From assembly GCA_902729315.2 (NCBI GenBank), contig CACVBZ020000008.1, positions 1 through 28,443 of the forward strand: DNA of 28,443 nucleotides, in the 5' to 3' direction. Origin of the DNA: Spirodela intermedia (lineage: Eukaryota; Streptophyta; Magnoliopsida; Alismatales; Araceae). The translations under genes and the position numbers were made by a program. Under the pieces are notes generated by a model, which did not search any database, had not been told where the DNA came from, and saw nothing but the letters and a program-made list of their open reading frames with translations. Below are positions 9,430 through 20,387 of the stretch, one piece after another; the stretch's first letter is position 1, and each line of letters begins with the position of its first letter.

Positions 9430-9808
9430 TCAGTCGTCCTTCCCCGTGGTAGCCTCGTACTGCTCCTTGCCGCAGCATCGACAGTAGTAGCGGTACCTAT
9501 AGCCGTACCTATAGTAGTAGCGGTACCTATAGCAGCAGCGGTAGCGGCAATATGGTCGGTTCGGGTAGTAGCCGCTTTGGTCGACGGAGGTCTCTGCATG
9601 GGAATGAAAAAGTCTCTGCGTTAGCGTGAGAAACTTTGGGAGCTCCTCAAACTTGGAGTCTCAGCAGCATGGGGACAACAGCGATGCTGGGGGGAGGGGA
9701 GAACGAACCTGTTTCCGTGTCCAAGGTTTCCGTGGCGTCGACGACGGCGGAGACTAGGAGCATGGCGATCAGGAGGAAGGCCATCAGGGGCAAAGCCTTG
9801 GAAGCCAT
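9430..9808 (-). CDS. Secreted Tyr/Arg/Cys-rich peptide (GRP-like), two exons, copy 1
   Basis: Exon 1 is 9709-9808 and exon 2 is 9430-9593, separated by a 115-bp phase-1 GT-AG intron (9594-9708). The donor reads CAG|GTTCG, and the acceptor ATGCAG|AG follows a T-rich run. The spliced product has 87 aa. Residues 1-25 are a clear signal peptide (MASKAL start, LLIAMLLVS core, cleavage after VDA). Residues 26-40 are acidic and rich in Thr/Glu. Residues 48-70 hold 12 Tyr and 7 Arg. Six Cys (49, 53, 54, 71, 73, 74) form C-x3-CC-x16-C-x-CC. The signal peptide and paired-CC tail resemble plant secreted glycine-rich proteins (Pfam GRP family), but the Gly repeat is replaced by Tyr/Arg. The coding DNA has a 30-bp imperfect tandem repeat (9483-9540). 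Likely a cell-wall or antimicrobial-type peptide, by inference only. Confidence 0.75.
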
Positions 9809-9871
9809 CCCGACGGAGAAGAAGAGGGAGAGGAGGATGAGGTGCCGAGAAGACGCTGATGCGCTGCCCTG

Positions 9872-9877
9872 TTTATA
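9872..9877 (-). promoter_or_regulatory. TATA box of Tyr/Arg/Cys-rich peptide gene, copy 1
   Basis: On the minus strand this reads TATAAA in the context CTATAAACAGG, 64-69 bases upstream of the ATG at 9808. It predicts a leader of ~35 nt, and is independent support for the proposed start. CT-rich tracts (minus strand) lie farther upstream near 9960-9985. Confidence 0.65.
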
Positions 9878-11582
9878 GTGAACCGGGCACTGTGGAGGGC
9901 AAGCTCCGAACTCTCTTAGAGTCGGGCAAAGTGGTTGGGAAGTGCCCTTCTCATTAACGCAGAGAGCGAGAGGGAGAGAGAGAGGGGTAGACAGGGTAGA
10001 GCAGAAGAGCAATAGCCTTATCTTCTCTGAGAAGACGTGCACAGACTGATTGACGGTGGCCTCCGCGCGGAGCTCCGCCGTTGGCGCGATATGATCTTCA
10101 GCAGAGCAGTTCCTCATTCTGTGATGAATCGGACAGTCAATGAATTCCCCGCGTGATCCAACGACCATTCTAAGAGATACCACGAATGCCACCCGCAGTG
10201 AATCGGCGCACAAGGCAGCCTATTATCAATCACCCTCCCAAATTTCCATCTCTCTTACTCTCTCTCGCTCTCTCTCTCTGAGGGTGTTGGGGACATATGC
10301 TGACGGCGGGGGATATCAGATCCGGACTTTGAAGAGGTCTTTGAGGCTTCAGTAGGCCAATGCTGTGACTCGCCTGCTGTTGCTAAGGAACCATCTGACG
10401 TGATCTCATTTGGACCCCTGGGCCTATACGTATGGAGCAGCCATTCACGTCCATCCTCCTCAGACGAAGCCTCCGCCTACCATTAGATGATCATCGGGAC
10501 CTCCCTCTTCTGGCCGTTCCATTAGTTTTTGGTCTACGCCGGGGGGGAAGGGAGACAAGGAGGTGGTTTCTCAACCCAGCCACGTTTGTCAACGGGATTA
10601 ATGCAGGATGCCGTGTAGCGGTTTCCCACTTCAACGTTGGCGAGCCCTCAAAAGTGGGGCATTCGAGTACACGTGAAGGTCGATGGTGCACTTGGGCAAT
10701 CACTAGAGGAGGGTGAGCACAGAAGACTGGTGCACACAGTGTGAAACGTTGGAGGTCTGTGTGGGGTGCCACGTGGGGATAAGATAAAACTAAGACTCGG
10801 TTCGGACAGGGAGCAGGAAGGGCCGGGCTTAGTCAATTCTTGGACCAAGCACGGGAAACAGGACCAATCAGGGATTCTCTGCACATATAAACTAAGACTC
10901 GGTCTGAACTTGTCAATTCTTGGACTCAGTTTTTGAATCCCAAGCCGGGGAAAAAGGGACCAACCAAGGCTTCTGTGCACACTTGTTCTCTACCATCTTG
11001 ATGCTTCATAGACATTTGGTTTGCTCACCTAGAATCAATCTGCTTTGCATAGCACCTCAATGGCTTTGTGTGCGTTTACTGACCAGTACACTAGGCACCC
11101 ACTTCAGCCTACTCCATAACCCTCACGTTTATACATCTCATCTACGAAGATTAGGGATGCTTCGACGGGCTTTCTTTTTTCGCCACCTCTTTTCAGAACT
11201 CGAAGATCTATGAACAACATTAAATGAATTCAAGAGAGTTATGTAGGCCAACAAAAAAATGAAACACTTTTATCAATCTATTCTTCTCGAAATTTTGAAC
11301 AACTTATGACAGATCAAATGAAAGTTGAAGATGTTGATAACTTCGTTCTATATTGATTACCTATTCTTATTGTGATTTGTGATATGTGGACTAGTTGAGA
11401 AATTTATACCGTATTAATAATACGATTATATAGGGCTTTGATGCACATATGGCATGCTTGCGATGAGGACATCGAAGACTATTAGTTCTTAGGGTTCTAG
11501 ATATAGTGATTTGAGGCTCGTGGAACTTGGTAATAGGAAGGGTTCCTAATCTTAAGAAAATTAGATATATTCTAACTCTCAA
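9878..11582. other. Intergenic region upstream of the peptide gene, copy 1
   Basis: Holds the presumed promoter of the minus-strand peptide gene. It contains CT/GA-rich runs (9960-9985 and 10250-10280), two G-box cores (CACGTG at 10670-10675 and 10770-10775, possible ABA-response type sites) and a diverged 100-bp direct duplication (10784-10981). Composition changes sharply near 11200 from GC-balanced to AT-rich. A short inverted repeat (CGTATTA-A-TAATACG) lies near 11410. Open frames here lack recognisable domains. Confidence 0.6.
10784..10981. repeat. Diverged ~100-bp direct duplication, copy 1
   Basis: Two adjacent segments (10784-10886 and 10887-10981) share the same order of blocks: ATAAA(A)CTAAGACTCGGT, GTCAATTCTTGGAC, a GGGAAA/GGGGAAAAA block, GGACCAA and TCTSTGCACA. 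They are diverged, with length differences, so the duplication is much older than the macro-array. It lies ~1 kb upstream of the peptide gene. Function unknown. Confidence 0.8.
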
Positions 11583-12120
11583 ATATATTCGCAACCCTTT
11601 TCATAATAGTTAATGTAATGTTTCATAAATAAACCGATCTCTTTGTTGTAGGTACTTGGATGACATTTAAAGAAGTATTTAGAAGAACATAAAAAACATC
11701 CTTGGGAAGTGTTCAACAAGTTATTGACACATCAACTATTCCTCAACCCCACGGAGTGCGACTTTGTGCTAGAATAAACAGCTTTCCTTGACTACATTGT
11801 AGGGAGAGATTTTGTGTAGATGGACCCATCAAAGATTTGTGACATCAATAAATAGTCTGCATTGAGAAAGGTCTAAGAGTTTCAGTCCTTCCTTAATTTA
11901 GACAACTACAAGTACAAATTTGTCCAATGATATTCACAATTGACAACACCCTTAGATGATCTATTGAATAAAGAAGTAAAATGTATTCGATAGGAAAATG
12001 AGAAAGAGATTTTGATCAACTCAAAGACAAAATCATTACCGAATTGGTCCTATTGGTTGTCATACTTTAAATGACTTTTTAAAGTACATATTGATGTATC
12101 ATATTTACCAATCGATGAAG
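11583..12120 (+). mobile_element. Decayed Ty3/gypsy pol relic (RT to RNase H), copy 1
   Basis: Translating across frames gives a degraded reverse transcriptase in family order. There is an LMN-VMFHK block, then YLDDI with the catalytic DD pair (11653-11667), then EEHKKHPWEVFNKLLTHQ, LFLNPTECDF, FLDYIVGRD, MDPSKI, FQSFLNLDNY and TPLDDLL (to ~11980). FDQLKDKI follows at ~12011, and an RNase H start FKVHIDVS-like block at 12078. At least three frame changes and several stops interrupt it. No LTR, integrase or complete end is visible, so it is a dead fragment. Confidence 0.85.
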
Positions 12121-12252
12121 TCAATGTAGGAAGGAAACGATGGCCATAGAGCCCAGGTTAGGAGTATAGGCTGAGGGACAGAATATCCTGGTAGGTGGGA
12201 TAATACAGTGATAATGTGAGATGATACCCCTTCTTGGACAATAGTCCTCTAT

Positions 12253-12272
12253 AGAGAGAGAGAGAGAGAGAG
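12253..12272. repeat. AG microsatellite at unit start, copy 2
   Basis: (AG)10 followed by five A. It is one repeat longer than the equivalent tract in copy 3, and is the only microsatellite length difference seen between copies. Confidence 0.9.
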
Positions 12273-13474
12273 AAAAAGTGGTCGGATAGGTGACGTAGAG
12301 GTGATGTCATGATACTATAGATAGGAGATGGAAGCTTCTGTACCATTCGATTTTGAAGGAAGAAGAAGGGATATCACGATGGGGTGGTAACACTGTAGCT
12401 CATTATGACTTATAAAGACAGGGAAGAGTCAAGGGAGATAGAAGACTCAATAGGAGAGAGGGAGAGGAGAGCCCTAAGAGACCTTCCACAAGGACATGGA
12501 AACACATGTAAGTGGGCGGACGGATCTAATTGTATACTAGTGCACACATGTATGATAGGAGCATGTACTAGAGGCATGTGAGGGACCTTCAATGAGAAGC
12601 TCTAGAGTATAATGTTAGGGACAAAATCTTGTTCCAAGTCAATGTTACGTTCTACAAGACAACATTACTAGTCTACCAGAATATCCCTGGTACCTTTGTT
12701 TGATAGACATGTTGAGATTGTGGCACGCATAAGCAAAATAGCCTACTGCCAAGAAGATTGGCAATCTATCTAGTCTTTTATATTTTGATGTTGAAGATGT
12801 ATCAGGCATAATAACACATTGTCTTCAATGGGCACCACTAATGGTGTGAAGCTACATCATGTAGGCCAAGGCTAGGTATAGGTACAAGTAAATCAATGAA
12901 GGAGGGCGATTTCACTCAAATCATCACATGTACTGCATGGTCAAGTGGAAGCAAAGTCTGACAAAAAATGTGACAATAGCACAATGTCGACCTATGGTAG
13001 TCTGATAGCCTCATCAATAAGTTCCTATAGGAAAATCCCTAAGCAATGACATTGAATTCATGACATGGGAGAGAGGATGTGTCACCCCTACCTTTATTAA
13101 ATCCTATGTCTGGGAATGAATTTTGATTGTGGTATGAGAGTATGCGAAAATCCATGTGGAGCACATGACAATTATGTGTCACGGCACACAGAGAAGCCGC
13201 ATGTATAAGAAGTGTAGTGGTAGTGTGCAGCATAAGCCAACATGGCACGTGCAAATGCATGCATGGCGCACACAAAAGAGCTCCGGAGGTCCCCACAGTG
13301 GCTCCTGGGAATTGAGGACGGTGGAATGGTCAGCATGGCGATAGGCCTGCAAAGGTGTGCAAGACGAGGCAATGGTATGTGATGACAACCCTTGGACGGA
13401 GGCGTCAAAACACGAACTGGTTTAATAAATAAACCTGTCTCGTACAAACTCTGGGCCGTGAACGGCTGAGAGAT

Positions 13475-13477
<3 letters not shown>
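12273..13477. other. Non-coding block, copy 2
   Basis: Equivalent to 19-1224, with a single T deleted near 13129. No gene, RNA or mobile-element signature is visible. Confidence 0.6.

Positions 13478-13513
<36 letters not shown>
13478..13513. repeat. (AG)18 microsatellite, copy 2
   Basis: A perfect run of 18 AG dinucleotides, the same length as in copies 1 and 3. Confidence 0.97.
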
Positions 13514-13518
<5 letters not shown>

Positions 13519-13716
13519 CCGCTCAACGAAAATAAAAACCTAGAGAGAGGGAATACAATCACCAAGACCTCTCCAGTCTTGGGGTCGCTGATGCGAGATG
13601 GCGAGTCTCCACTCCACACGGAGTTCTTCATGAGGTTCCTCCGACCTCCTCTTTTACTGGCCACTCGACTCCTCTTCACAGCCGAAGTCCTCTGGTGTCG
13701 GCGACCGCCTCCTATC

Positions 13717-15036
13717 TCACTCCGATCGAGTCCGACGGGACCTAAGCCTTGCCGTGCTCCATCCCTGTCGGGTCTGCCAAGTGCAGAAATTTGGGGCCAG
13801 ACCATGAGCCTGCATCTCATCATACATTTCCTTGGCGGCAGCAACTCTTCCAACCCTGAATAGCCCCTTTATCAAGGAACTGTATGCGGCGCAGTTGGGC
13901 TGTAAGCCTTTGCTCCTCATTTCCTTCAGAAGAACCATCGCCTTGTTGATCTGTCCATTTCTACAGTACCCATTGATCAGTATGGAATAGACGACGACAT
14001 TAGGCTCGGGGCCGTTGCGAATCATGCAATCAAGGAGCCTGCACGCGTCCTCCATCTGACCCAGTAAACAGTACCCGTTGATTAGTGAGCCATATGACAC
14101 GGTATCAGGCTTCTCTCCTCTTTCGATAATCAGGTCAAAGAGCTCATGGGCTCTCCTGACATCCCCTTCCTTGCAGAGGGCATCGATCAGTATGTTCCAT
14201 AGGAGAACATTGGGGGAGATCCCCTTGTCAACCATTTCATTCAAAAGCTCGATAGCTCTTTCCCATTTTCCCGAAGAGCAGAAGCCGTTGATCAAACAAT
14301 TATAACTGGTGATATTATGGGGTACACCGACCTTGTCCATCTCTTCTAAGAGAGCCTCGACGTCCCTGAATCTGCCACCCTTGCAGAGCCCATCCAGCAT
14401 GCAGCTGTAGGTGAATATATCAGGCTTCAATCCTTCACGCTTCATCTCCCTGAATATCTCTGTAGCCTCATCAAGTCTCCCATTCTTGCAGTACCCATCG
14501 ACTAGTATAGAAAAACTGTCAGTGGTCGGTTGGACGCCAGCGCTCCTCATGGCCTCGAGGATTTTCCCCGCGATCTCGACGAGGCCCATCAGACAGTAGC
14601 CACGCATCAGTATGTTGTAGGAAAAGGCGTCGGGCCGTTCCCCTCTCGTACCCATTAGATCGAACAGCTTCTGGGCTTCTCGGACTCTGCCGTGTTTGCA
14701 CAGAGAATTCAGCAGTGTGTTGAATGTCACAATGTTCGGGGAAATCCCCCGGCCAACCATCCCCGTGAAGATCTTCATGGCGTCTTCCCAACGGTTGGAA
14801 ATGGAGAATGAATGGATGATGAAGTTGTATGTGATCAAACTAGGGGAGGTCCCCCTCGCAGCCATCTCCTCGAGTAGCTCCACAGCCTTGTCAACATCTC
14901 CCTCTCTGCACAAGTAGTTGATGACCGTGCTGTAGGCGACGATATCAGGTTCGGAAAAACTATCCTCCGCCCTCATGGACTTGAGGAGCTCGAGAGTCAT
15001 GCCGGTTTTCCCTGTTGTGCAGATCCCCTTGATCAT
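13717..15036 (-). pseudogene. RFL-type PPR gene fragment, copy 2
   Basis: Same 439-codon frame and same broken ends as copy 1. Five residues differ: Q263E, V264L and A270D in the eighth motif, G368V in the eleventh, and N386S at code position 5 of the twelfth. One further change is silent. All six fall between 13880 and 14250. N386S turns the twelfth motif's 5/35 pair from NN to SN, which under the published PPR code moves preference from C/U to A. The other changes lie in the second helix (motif positions 22, 23 and 29), and E, L and D there are closer to the general PPR consensus. Confidence 0.85.
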
Positions 15037-15143
15037 TATATAAATAGGTTATGACGTCTGCAATGTAGCCCATCTTGGCCATCCTTTTTGCTCCACCAGC
15101 CTACCCCTCTACTCACAGGGCATTGATGAGATTGTTTAATGTC
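15037..15143 (-). pseudogene. Out-of-frame 5' PPR relic, copy 2
   Basis: Same sequence and same disabling changes as 2784-2890: PPR-like peptides out of frame with the downstream fragment, interrupted by stops. The lesions predate the macro-duplication. Confidence 0.65.
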
Positions 15144-15218
15144 CGCGTACGTGGTTGTAGAGTGAAGTGGCTTATTAATTGCTATATAATAAATTACATA
15201 TGTTTAAAATTTATAAAA

Positions 15219-16991
15219 CTAATAAATACTAATTTTTTAGATGTTTAGAAGTTTTTCTGAATGAATATATTAATTATATTTCAATAAAATAATCTGAAAT
15301 TTTCAAGTTGATCATAGTGATGTAAGATGATATCAAGTAAAATTTTAATATTTTTCAAAGAATACAATTTTTTACAAATAATTATTAGATAAATAATTAC
15401 ATGTGATTAGTTGATGAAATTGAGGTATGTAAATGCCAAATGAATTATATGAGACTAACGAAGATTATGGGAACTTAAATTTATGAAAACTATCATTAGT
15501 TTAAAGATTACTCAAGTTTAAACCACATAAAATAATGTTTCAATGTCGTGATGGCAATTGTTGAAATTTGGATGTTCAAGAAGATCTATGAACAACATTT
15601 ATGATCTTGAAGGTTGTTCTTAGATGTGCACAACGTGGACACTCTCTAACTTCTCATGCAAAATCTAGAAGATGAAGATAGAGGTTGATGAAGTATCTCC
15701 AACAATGGTCACATAGTGGAGTGGAAGTTTGGCGATGATAGGCATCTAACAACTATCACTCGATGAAGCTGAGTTGGATGGAGGCAAAGCACGTCTTAAG
15801 GAGCTTCTTCTAATAAATACTAATTTTTTAGATGTTTAGAAGTTTTTCTGAATGAATATATTAATTATATTTCAATAAAATAATCTGAAATTTTCAAGTT
15901 GATCATAGTGATGTAAGATGATATCAAGTAAAATTTTAATATTTTTCAAAGAATACAATTTTTTACAAATAATTATTAGATAAATAATTACATGTGATTA
16001 GTTGATGAAATTGAGGTATGTAAATGCCAAATGAATTATATGAGACTAACAAAGATTATGGGAACTTAAATTTATGAAAACTATCATTAGTTTAAAGATT
16101 ACTCAAGTTTAAACCACATAAAATAATGTTTCAATGTCGTGATGGCAATTGCTGAAATTTGGATGTTCAAGAAGATCTATGAACAACATTTATGATCTTG
16201 AAGGTTGTTCTTAGATGTGCACAACGTGGACACTCTCTAACTTCTCATGCAAAATCTAGAAGATGAAGATAGAGGTTGATGAAGTATCTCCAACAATGGT
16301 CACATAGTGGAGTGGAAGTTTGGCGATGATAGGCATCTAACAACTATCACTCGATGAAGCTGAGTTGGATGGAGGCAAAGCACGTCTTAAGGAGCTTCTT
16401 CTAATAAATACTAATTTTTTAGATGTTTAGAAGTTTTTCTGAATGAATATATTAATTATATTTCAATAAAATAATCTGAAATTTTCAAGTTGATCATAGT
16501 GATGTAAGATGATATCAAGTAAAATTTTAATATTTTTCAAAGAATACAATTTTTTACAAATAATTATTAGATAAATAATTACATGTGATTAGTTGATGAA
16601 ATTGAGGTATGTAAATGCCAAATGAATTATATGAGACTAACAAAGATTATGGGAACTTAAATTTATGAAAACTATCATTAGTTTAAAGATTACTCAAGTT
16701 TAAACCACATAAAATAATGTTTCAATGTCGTGATGGCAATTGCTGAAATTTGGATGTTCAAGAAGATCTATGAACAACATTTATGATCTTGAAGGTTGTT
16801 CTTAGATGTGCACAACGTGGACACTCTCTAACTTCTCATGCAAAATCTAGAAGATGAAGATAGAGGTTGATGAAGTATCTCCAACAATGGTCACATAGTG
16901 GAGTGGAAGTTTGGCGATGATAGGCATCTAACAACTATCACTCGATGAAGCTGAGTTGGATGGAGGCAAAGCACGTCTTAAGGAGCTTCTT
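15219..16991. repeat. AT-rich tandem array, 3 x 591 bp, copy 2
   Basis: Three 591-bp units start at 15219, 15810 and 16401. The first unit carries G at 15460 and T at 15561, where its two neighbours and all copy 1 units carry A and C. The third unit has G at 16653, unlike copy 1. Confidence 0.96.
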
Positions 16992-18978
16992 CTTCAGATT
17001 TGCATAGCAAAAGGAGTCTCATATTATATTTGGAATGTTATGAAGAGGCTACAATTAGTCTTTTGACAAACGATCATGTTCTCAACGATGATGCATTCAT
17101 CAATCAACTAGAGATGATTTCCTGAAAGAATTCATAATTTTTATATCTGAAATATTTGGTCAATTGCTAACAATGATCTGCAATTGTCATTTACGAATAT
17201 TTCATTGATGATTGAGCACTCCCAACTTAATTATTGACTAGTATTCTATAAGAAAATCGTGGAGTTAAAATAGAATAGATAATGAATTTTGGTGTTTGTA
17301 AGATTAAAAACTTTGCTCATCATGTAGCTGAGAGATGATTAGCTAATTACTAAAATACCCTTGAAGTAGTAAGCTAATGACCACGTTACCTTCTCTTAAT
17401 GTGGAGGTATTTTTCGATATTATTTTGTCAAAGTGTCATGTCTACATTTTAGTCCCACATTGATTTTATCTAGAAGTTTGAGAAGAATATAATTGTGCCC
17501 TCCTTCCATAGTTTTCTCTTATATAAATAAAATAGTCAAGACCACCTAAGGAGAGGGCCCCACAAAACCAGGTGGTGTGCCCCACATACACACATGTGAT
17601 GAGATCATACCTTGCCCCACACTTGGTTAGCCCTTGGTGAAGAAGAGTGACATACACATGCTTTAAGTGGGTTCCTTAGCCACTTGAGCCTAATTCGTGG
17701 CTCCCTTGTTTGTGCTTCCCACTCATGTGTGGCACCCTCGGGGTCAATTGCTGAGTGCCACCTAGTTAGTGGGTCATCTTTATTTTTATATTATTTATTT
17801 ATTTTAACTTAAAAATATAAATCATATAAAATTACATAATTAACTAAAAATCTATATTGTTCACATAAAAACCTATTTTCTTGATTTAATATAAATATAA
17901 AATTATTTAGTATGAGTTAATATGTAAAATACATTATTAATTAATTACTAATTCATGATAATGGAGACTTATTAAAAACCAAACTTAAGTATGGTACTGA
18001 ATACCTCAAAGCCAATGCCCACAGAGCCCAACTGTGTGCAGCAGTTGACGATGAGGCTGAGCATTCTCACGTTACGAGAGACAGCCACACAGTTAACCTA
18101 GAGGAATCTGCTGTACAAAGAGAGCGCACAAGCATAGTGTTTTGTCCTCGCTAGAGCAGAGAAGACAGTGTTGAGAGCGGAGATAGGCGGTGGTAGCAGC
18201 CGCCGCGTGTCGAGCAATTTATCGAACGGCTTCTGTGGATCCTTGGAACTAAACTTATCTTACAGACATAGCCCCGGACGTGATCACCATGATGACAACG
18301 ATGACGCAGGAAGGGTAGCGGGGCAGACGGCGGCCGTACAGAGGGATTTATGGTTCGAATCGCGGGGACCATGGCCGTCCTCGACCGGCGCACCCACGGA
18401 ATTCAAAGCTTCCGCATGGAAAACCTAATCAGCTCGAGATGAAACAATGGCAGAGACCACGATCCGCCATGGAGGAGAGCTTGGAGGAGGATTGACTGCC
18501 TATAGACTGCGAGATCGACGAGACAAAGAGATTCCCCAGTCCTTTCCATCTCCTTCCTCGTCCGTCTCCTTCACCGGCAGCAGCTCCCCCATCGCCTCTT
18601 TCCGCCGCCTCCATCACGTCGGCCTCCATCTACATTCCACTCGAGAGCATCCTCTGAGCTACCAGAGCCTCCATGCGGCAGAGGGCCAAGCTGGAAGGCT
18701 AGCGCGGGGGTATCTGTCTGGAGAAGTATCCACGTAGGATAGTTGACGCAGAGGTTTCAGGGCTAGGAGAAGTCAACGGGTTGTCGGCAGCGCATGATGT
18801 CTGTTTGTCTATGGCGAAAGTGAAGCTGATGCCAGCAAGAGAGGAGGCTAACCGTACAAACGGAAGGATAGAGGAAATGGACAGAAATAGCGATGTACGG
18901 GGAGATCCGGCAGCTGTCCTCGTCGGTGCGACGGCCGTGGCAACAGAATCTTGTCAACTGACGCGGCCAAAAGCTCGC
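16992..18978. other. Intergenic region upstream of the protease, copy 2
   Basis: Equivalent to 4739-6724, with one extra T near 18208. No gene supported. AT-rich at first, GC-rich from ~18000 up to the protease promoter. Confidence 0.6.
17450..17529 (+). mobile_element. Possible LTR or TRIM promoter relic, copy 2
   Basis: The same TAGTCCCACATTG plus TATA arrangement as in copy 1. No paired LTR is visible. Confidence 0.25.
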
Positions 18979-18985
18979 TATAAAA
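18979..18985 (+). promoter_or_regulatory. TATA box of aspartic protease, copy 2
   Basis: Identical TATAAAA at the same distance from the ATG at 19038. Confidence 0.7.
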
Positions 18986-19037
18986 TGTGGCGGCTCGCCG
19001 GAGCGGCGGATCAAATTCTCCGCCGTCGTCGGAGAAG

Positions 19038-20387
19038 ATGGCATCTCCTCAGCCGGCGGCCGTGCTCCTCGTCTTCTTCTTCTTCTTCTTCTTCTGCTCT
19101 ACGCTGGCCCCCTTCATCGTCCTCCCCTGCGCCGCCGACAGGGGTCACAGCATAGGCGCCGAGCTCCTCCGCGGTGACTCACTCGATGACTCCATGACGA
19201 CGTCGGAGAAGGTGAGATCCGCCGTGCGCCGCTCCGGTGAGCGCGTAAGGTACTGGGCCTCACTCGCGAAGGGGTACGACCCCTCGCGTGAGTCGACGGT
19301 CTCCCTGACGGCGAAGCTCGCCCCCGCCACCTTCGAGTACCTCATGGAGATCTCACTGGGAACTCCGCCGGCGACCGTCCTCGTCGTCCCCGACACCGGC
19401 AGCGATCTCATCTGGACGAAATGCGCCTCCTGCCGCAATTGCACCGGCGAGGGCTTCAACCCTCGGAAATCCTCCTCCTACAAGCACCTCCGGTGCGACT
19501 CTCGGCCCTGCACGGTACTGGAGACCATGGCCCGCTGCGGGCTCCGCCACAACTGCGACTACGCGCTTTCCTACGGCGATGGGTCCTCCTCCGCCGGCGT
19601 CCTCTCCCGCGAGACGTTTATCTTCAGCTCCACCGGCGGCCGCAATGTCTCCTTCCCGAAGGTGGTCTTCGGGTGCAGCCACAGGGTGGGGGGAGCCTTC
19701 AATGCCGGCATCCTCGGTCTCGGGAGGGGCCCGCTGTCCCTCATCTCTCAACTGGGCGGCGCTGCTGGCGGGAAGTTCTCCTACTGCTTGGCACCCATCA
19801 CGGACAGCCGCGCCGCCAGCTACTTCAACCTCGGGTCGGCGGCGGCAGTGGACGGCGCCAACGTAGTCACCACCCCCATCGTCTCCCCAAACGGGTTTTC
19901 ATCCTCCTTCTACTACCTATCCCTGCATGAGGTCACTGTCGAGGCGGTCAGAATTCCGGCGGAGGTAGATATCATCATCGACTCCGGCACCGCCGTCACG
20001 TTTCTGCCCGACGGCGTGGTCAACGCCTTGGTGGCGGCGCTATCGACGAAGATCCCGGCCCCACGGGTCCACGATCCGGAGGGACAGTTCGAGCTCTGCT
20101 ATCGGGTTGGGTCAACGTCGGCGGCGACGGCGGCGTTTCCGGAAGTCGTCTTCGGGTTCGGCGGCGGGAAGGTGGCGCTGAAGCCGGCGAACATCTTCGT
20201 GACGTCGGAGGACGGCGTGGTGTGCCTCTCCGTCCTGCCGTCACCCAGCCCGGCCTTCGCCATCTTCGGGTTCCTCGCCCAGCAGAATTTCCATGTAGGA
20301 TATGATCTCGTGAAGAACACAGTCTCTCTCGCGCCGGCGGATTGCGCCCACCTCCGACTGAGGAAGGCGTCCAGGGGTAAACATTGA
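19038..20387 (+). CDS. Nepenthesin-like aspartic protease (A1 family), copy 2
   Basis: The translation is identical to copy 1 over all 449 residues: signal peptide with the poly-Phe run, DTGS and DSGT catalytic motifs, SYGDGS flap and the cysteine-rich insert. Its TATA box and ATG context are also unchanged. The only nearby difference is one extra T ~830 bases upstream of the ATG, so both copies are expected to be expressed alike. An upstream GTG at 18987 extends the frame but is not a plausible plant start. Confidence 0.95.
   Translation: MASPQPAAVLLVFFFFFFFCSTLAPFIVLPCAADRGHSIGAELLRGDSLDDSMTTSEKVRSAVRRSGERVRYWASLAKGYDPSRESTVSLTAKLAPATFEYLMEISLGTPPATVLVVPDTGSDLIWTKCASCRNCTGEGFNPRKSSSYKHLRCDSRPCTVLETMARCGLRHNCDYALSYGDGSSSAGVLSRETFIFSSTGGRNVSFPKVVFGCSHRVGGAFNAGILGLGRGPLSLISQLGGAAGGKFSYCLAPITDSRAASYFNLGSAAAVDGANVVTTPIVSPNGFSSSFYYLSLHEVTVEAVRIPAEVDIIIDSGTAVTFLPDGVVNALVAALSTKIPAPRVHDPEGQFELCYRVGSTSAATAAFPEVVFGFGGGKVALKPANIFVTSEDGVVCLSVLPSPSPAFAIFGFLAQQNFHVGYDLVKNTVSLAPADCAHLRLRKASRGKH

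Larger units (their letters stand above)
1..12252. repeat. Tandem 12.25-kb unit, copy 1
   Basis: The first visible copy of a ~12.25-kb direct repeat. Every landmark recurs 12,252-12,254 bases downstream: the PPR relic, 591-bp array, aspartic protease, small peptide gene and gypsy relic. Differences from copy 2 found by eye are substitutions at 1627, 1681, 1727, 1975, 1994, 1997, 3207, 3308, 4400 and 10800, an extra T near 876, and a T missing after 5954. The left boundary used here is the AG tract at the window edge. It is only a convenient phase, because no non-repeated flank is visible and the true junction cannot be placed. Confidence 0.97.

Noticed and set aside
9327-9599. Minus-strand Ala/Thr-rich open frame of 90 codons
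   Set aside because: It overlaps exon 2 of the peptide gene in another frame. Its Ala/Thr runs are the shadow of the Tyr/Arg repeat.
9809-10213. N-terminal extension of the minus-strand frame upstream of the small peptide gene
   Set aside because: It lies upstream of the TATA box at 9872-9877 for most of its length, has no domain, and would bury a clear signal peptide in the middle of a protein.
10432-11213. Open frames of 93-110 codons on both strands
   Set aside because: They overlap each other, have no domain, and cross the diverged 100-bp duplication and likely promoter DNA.
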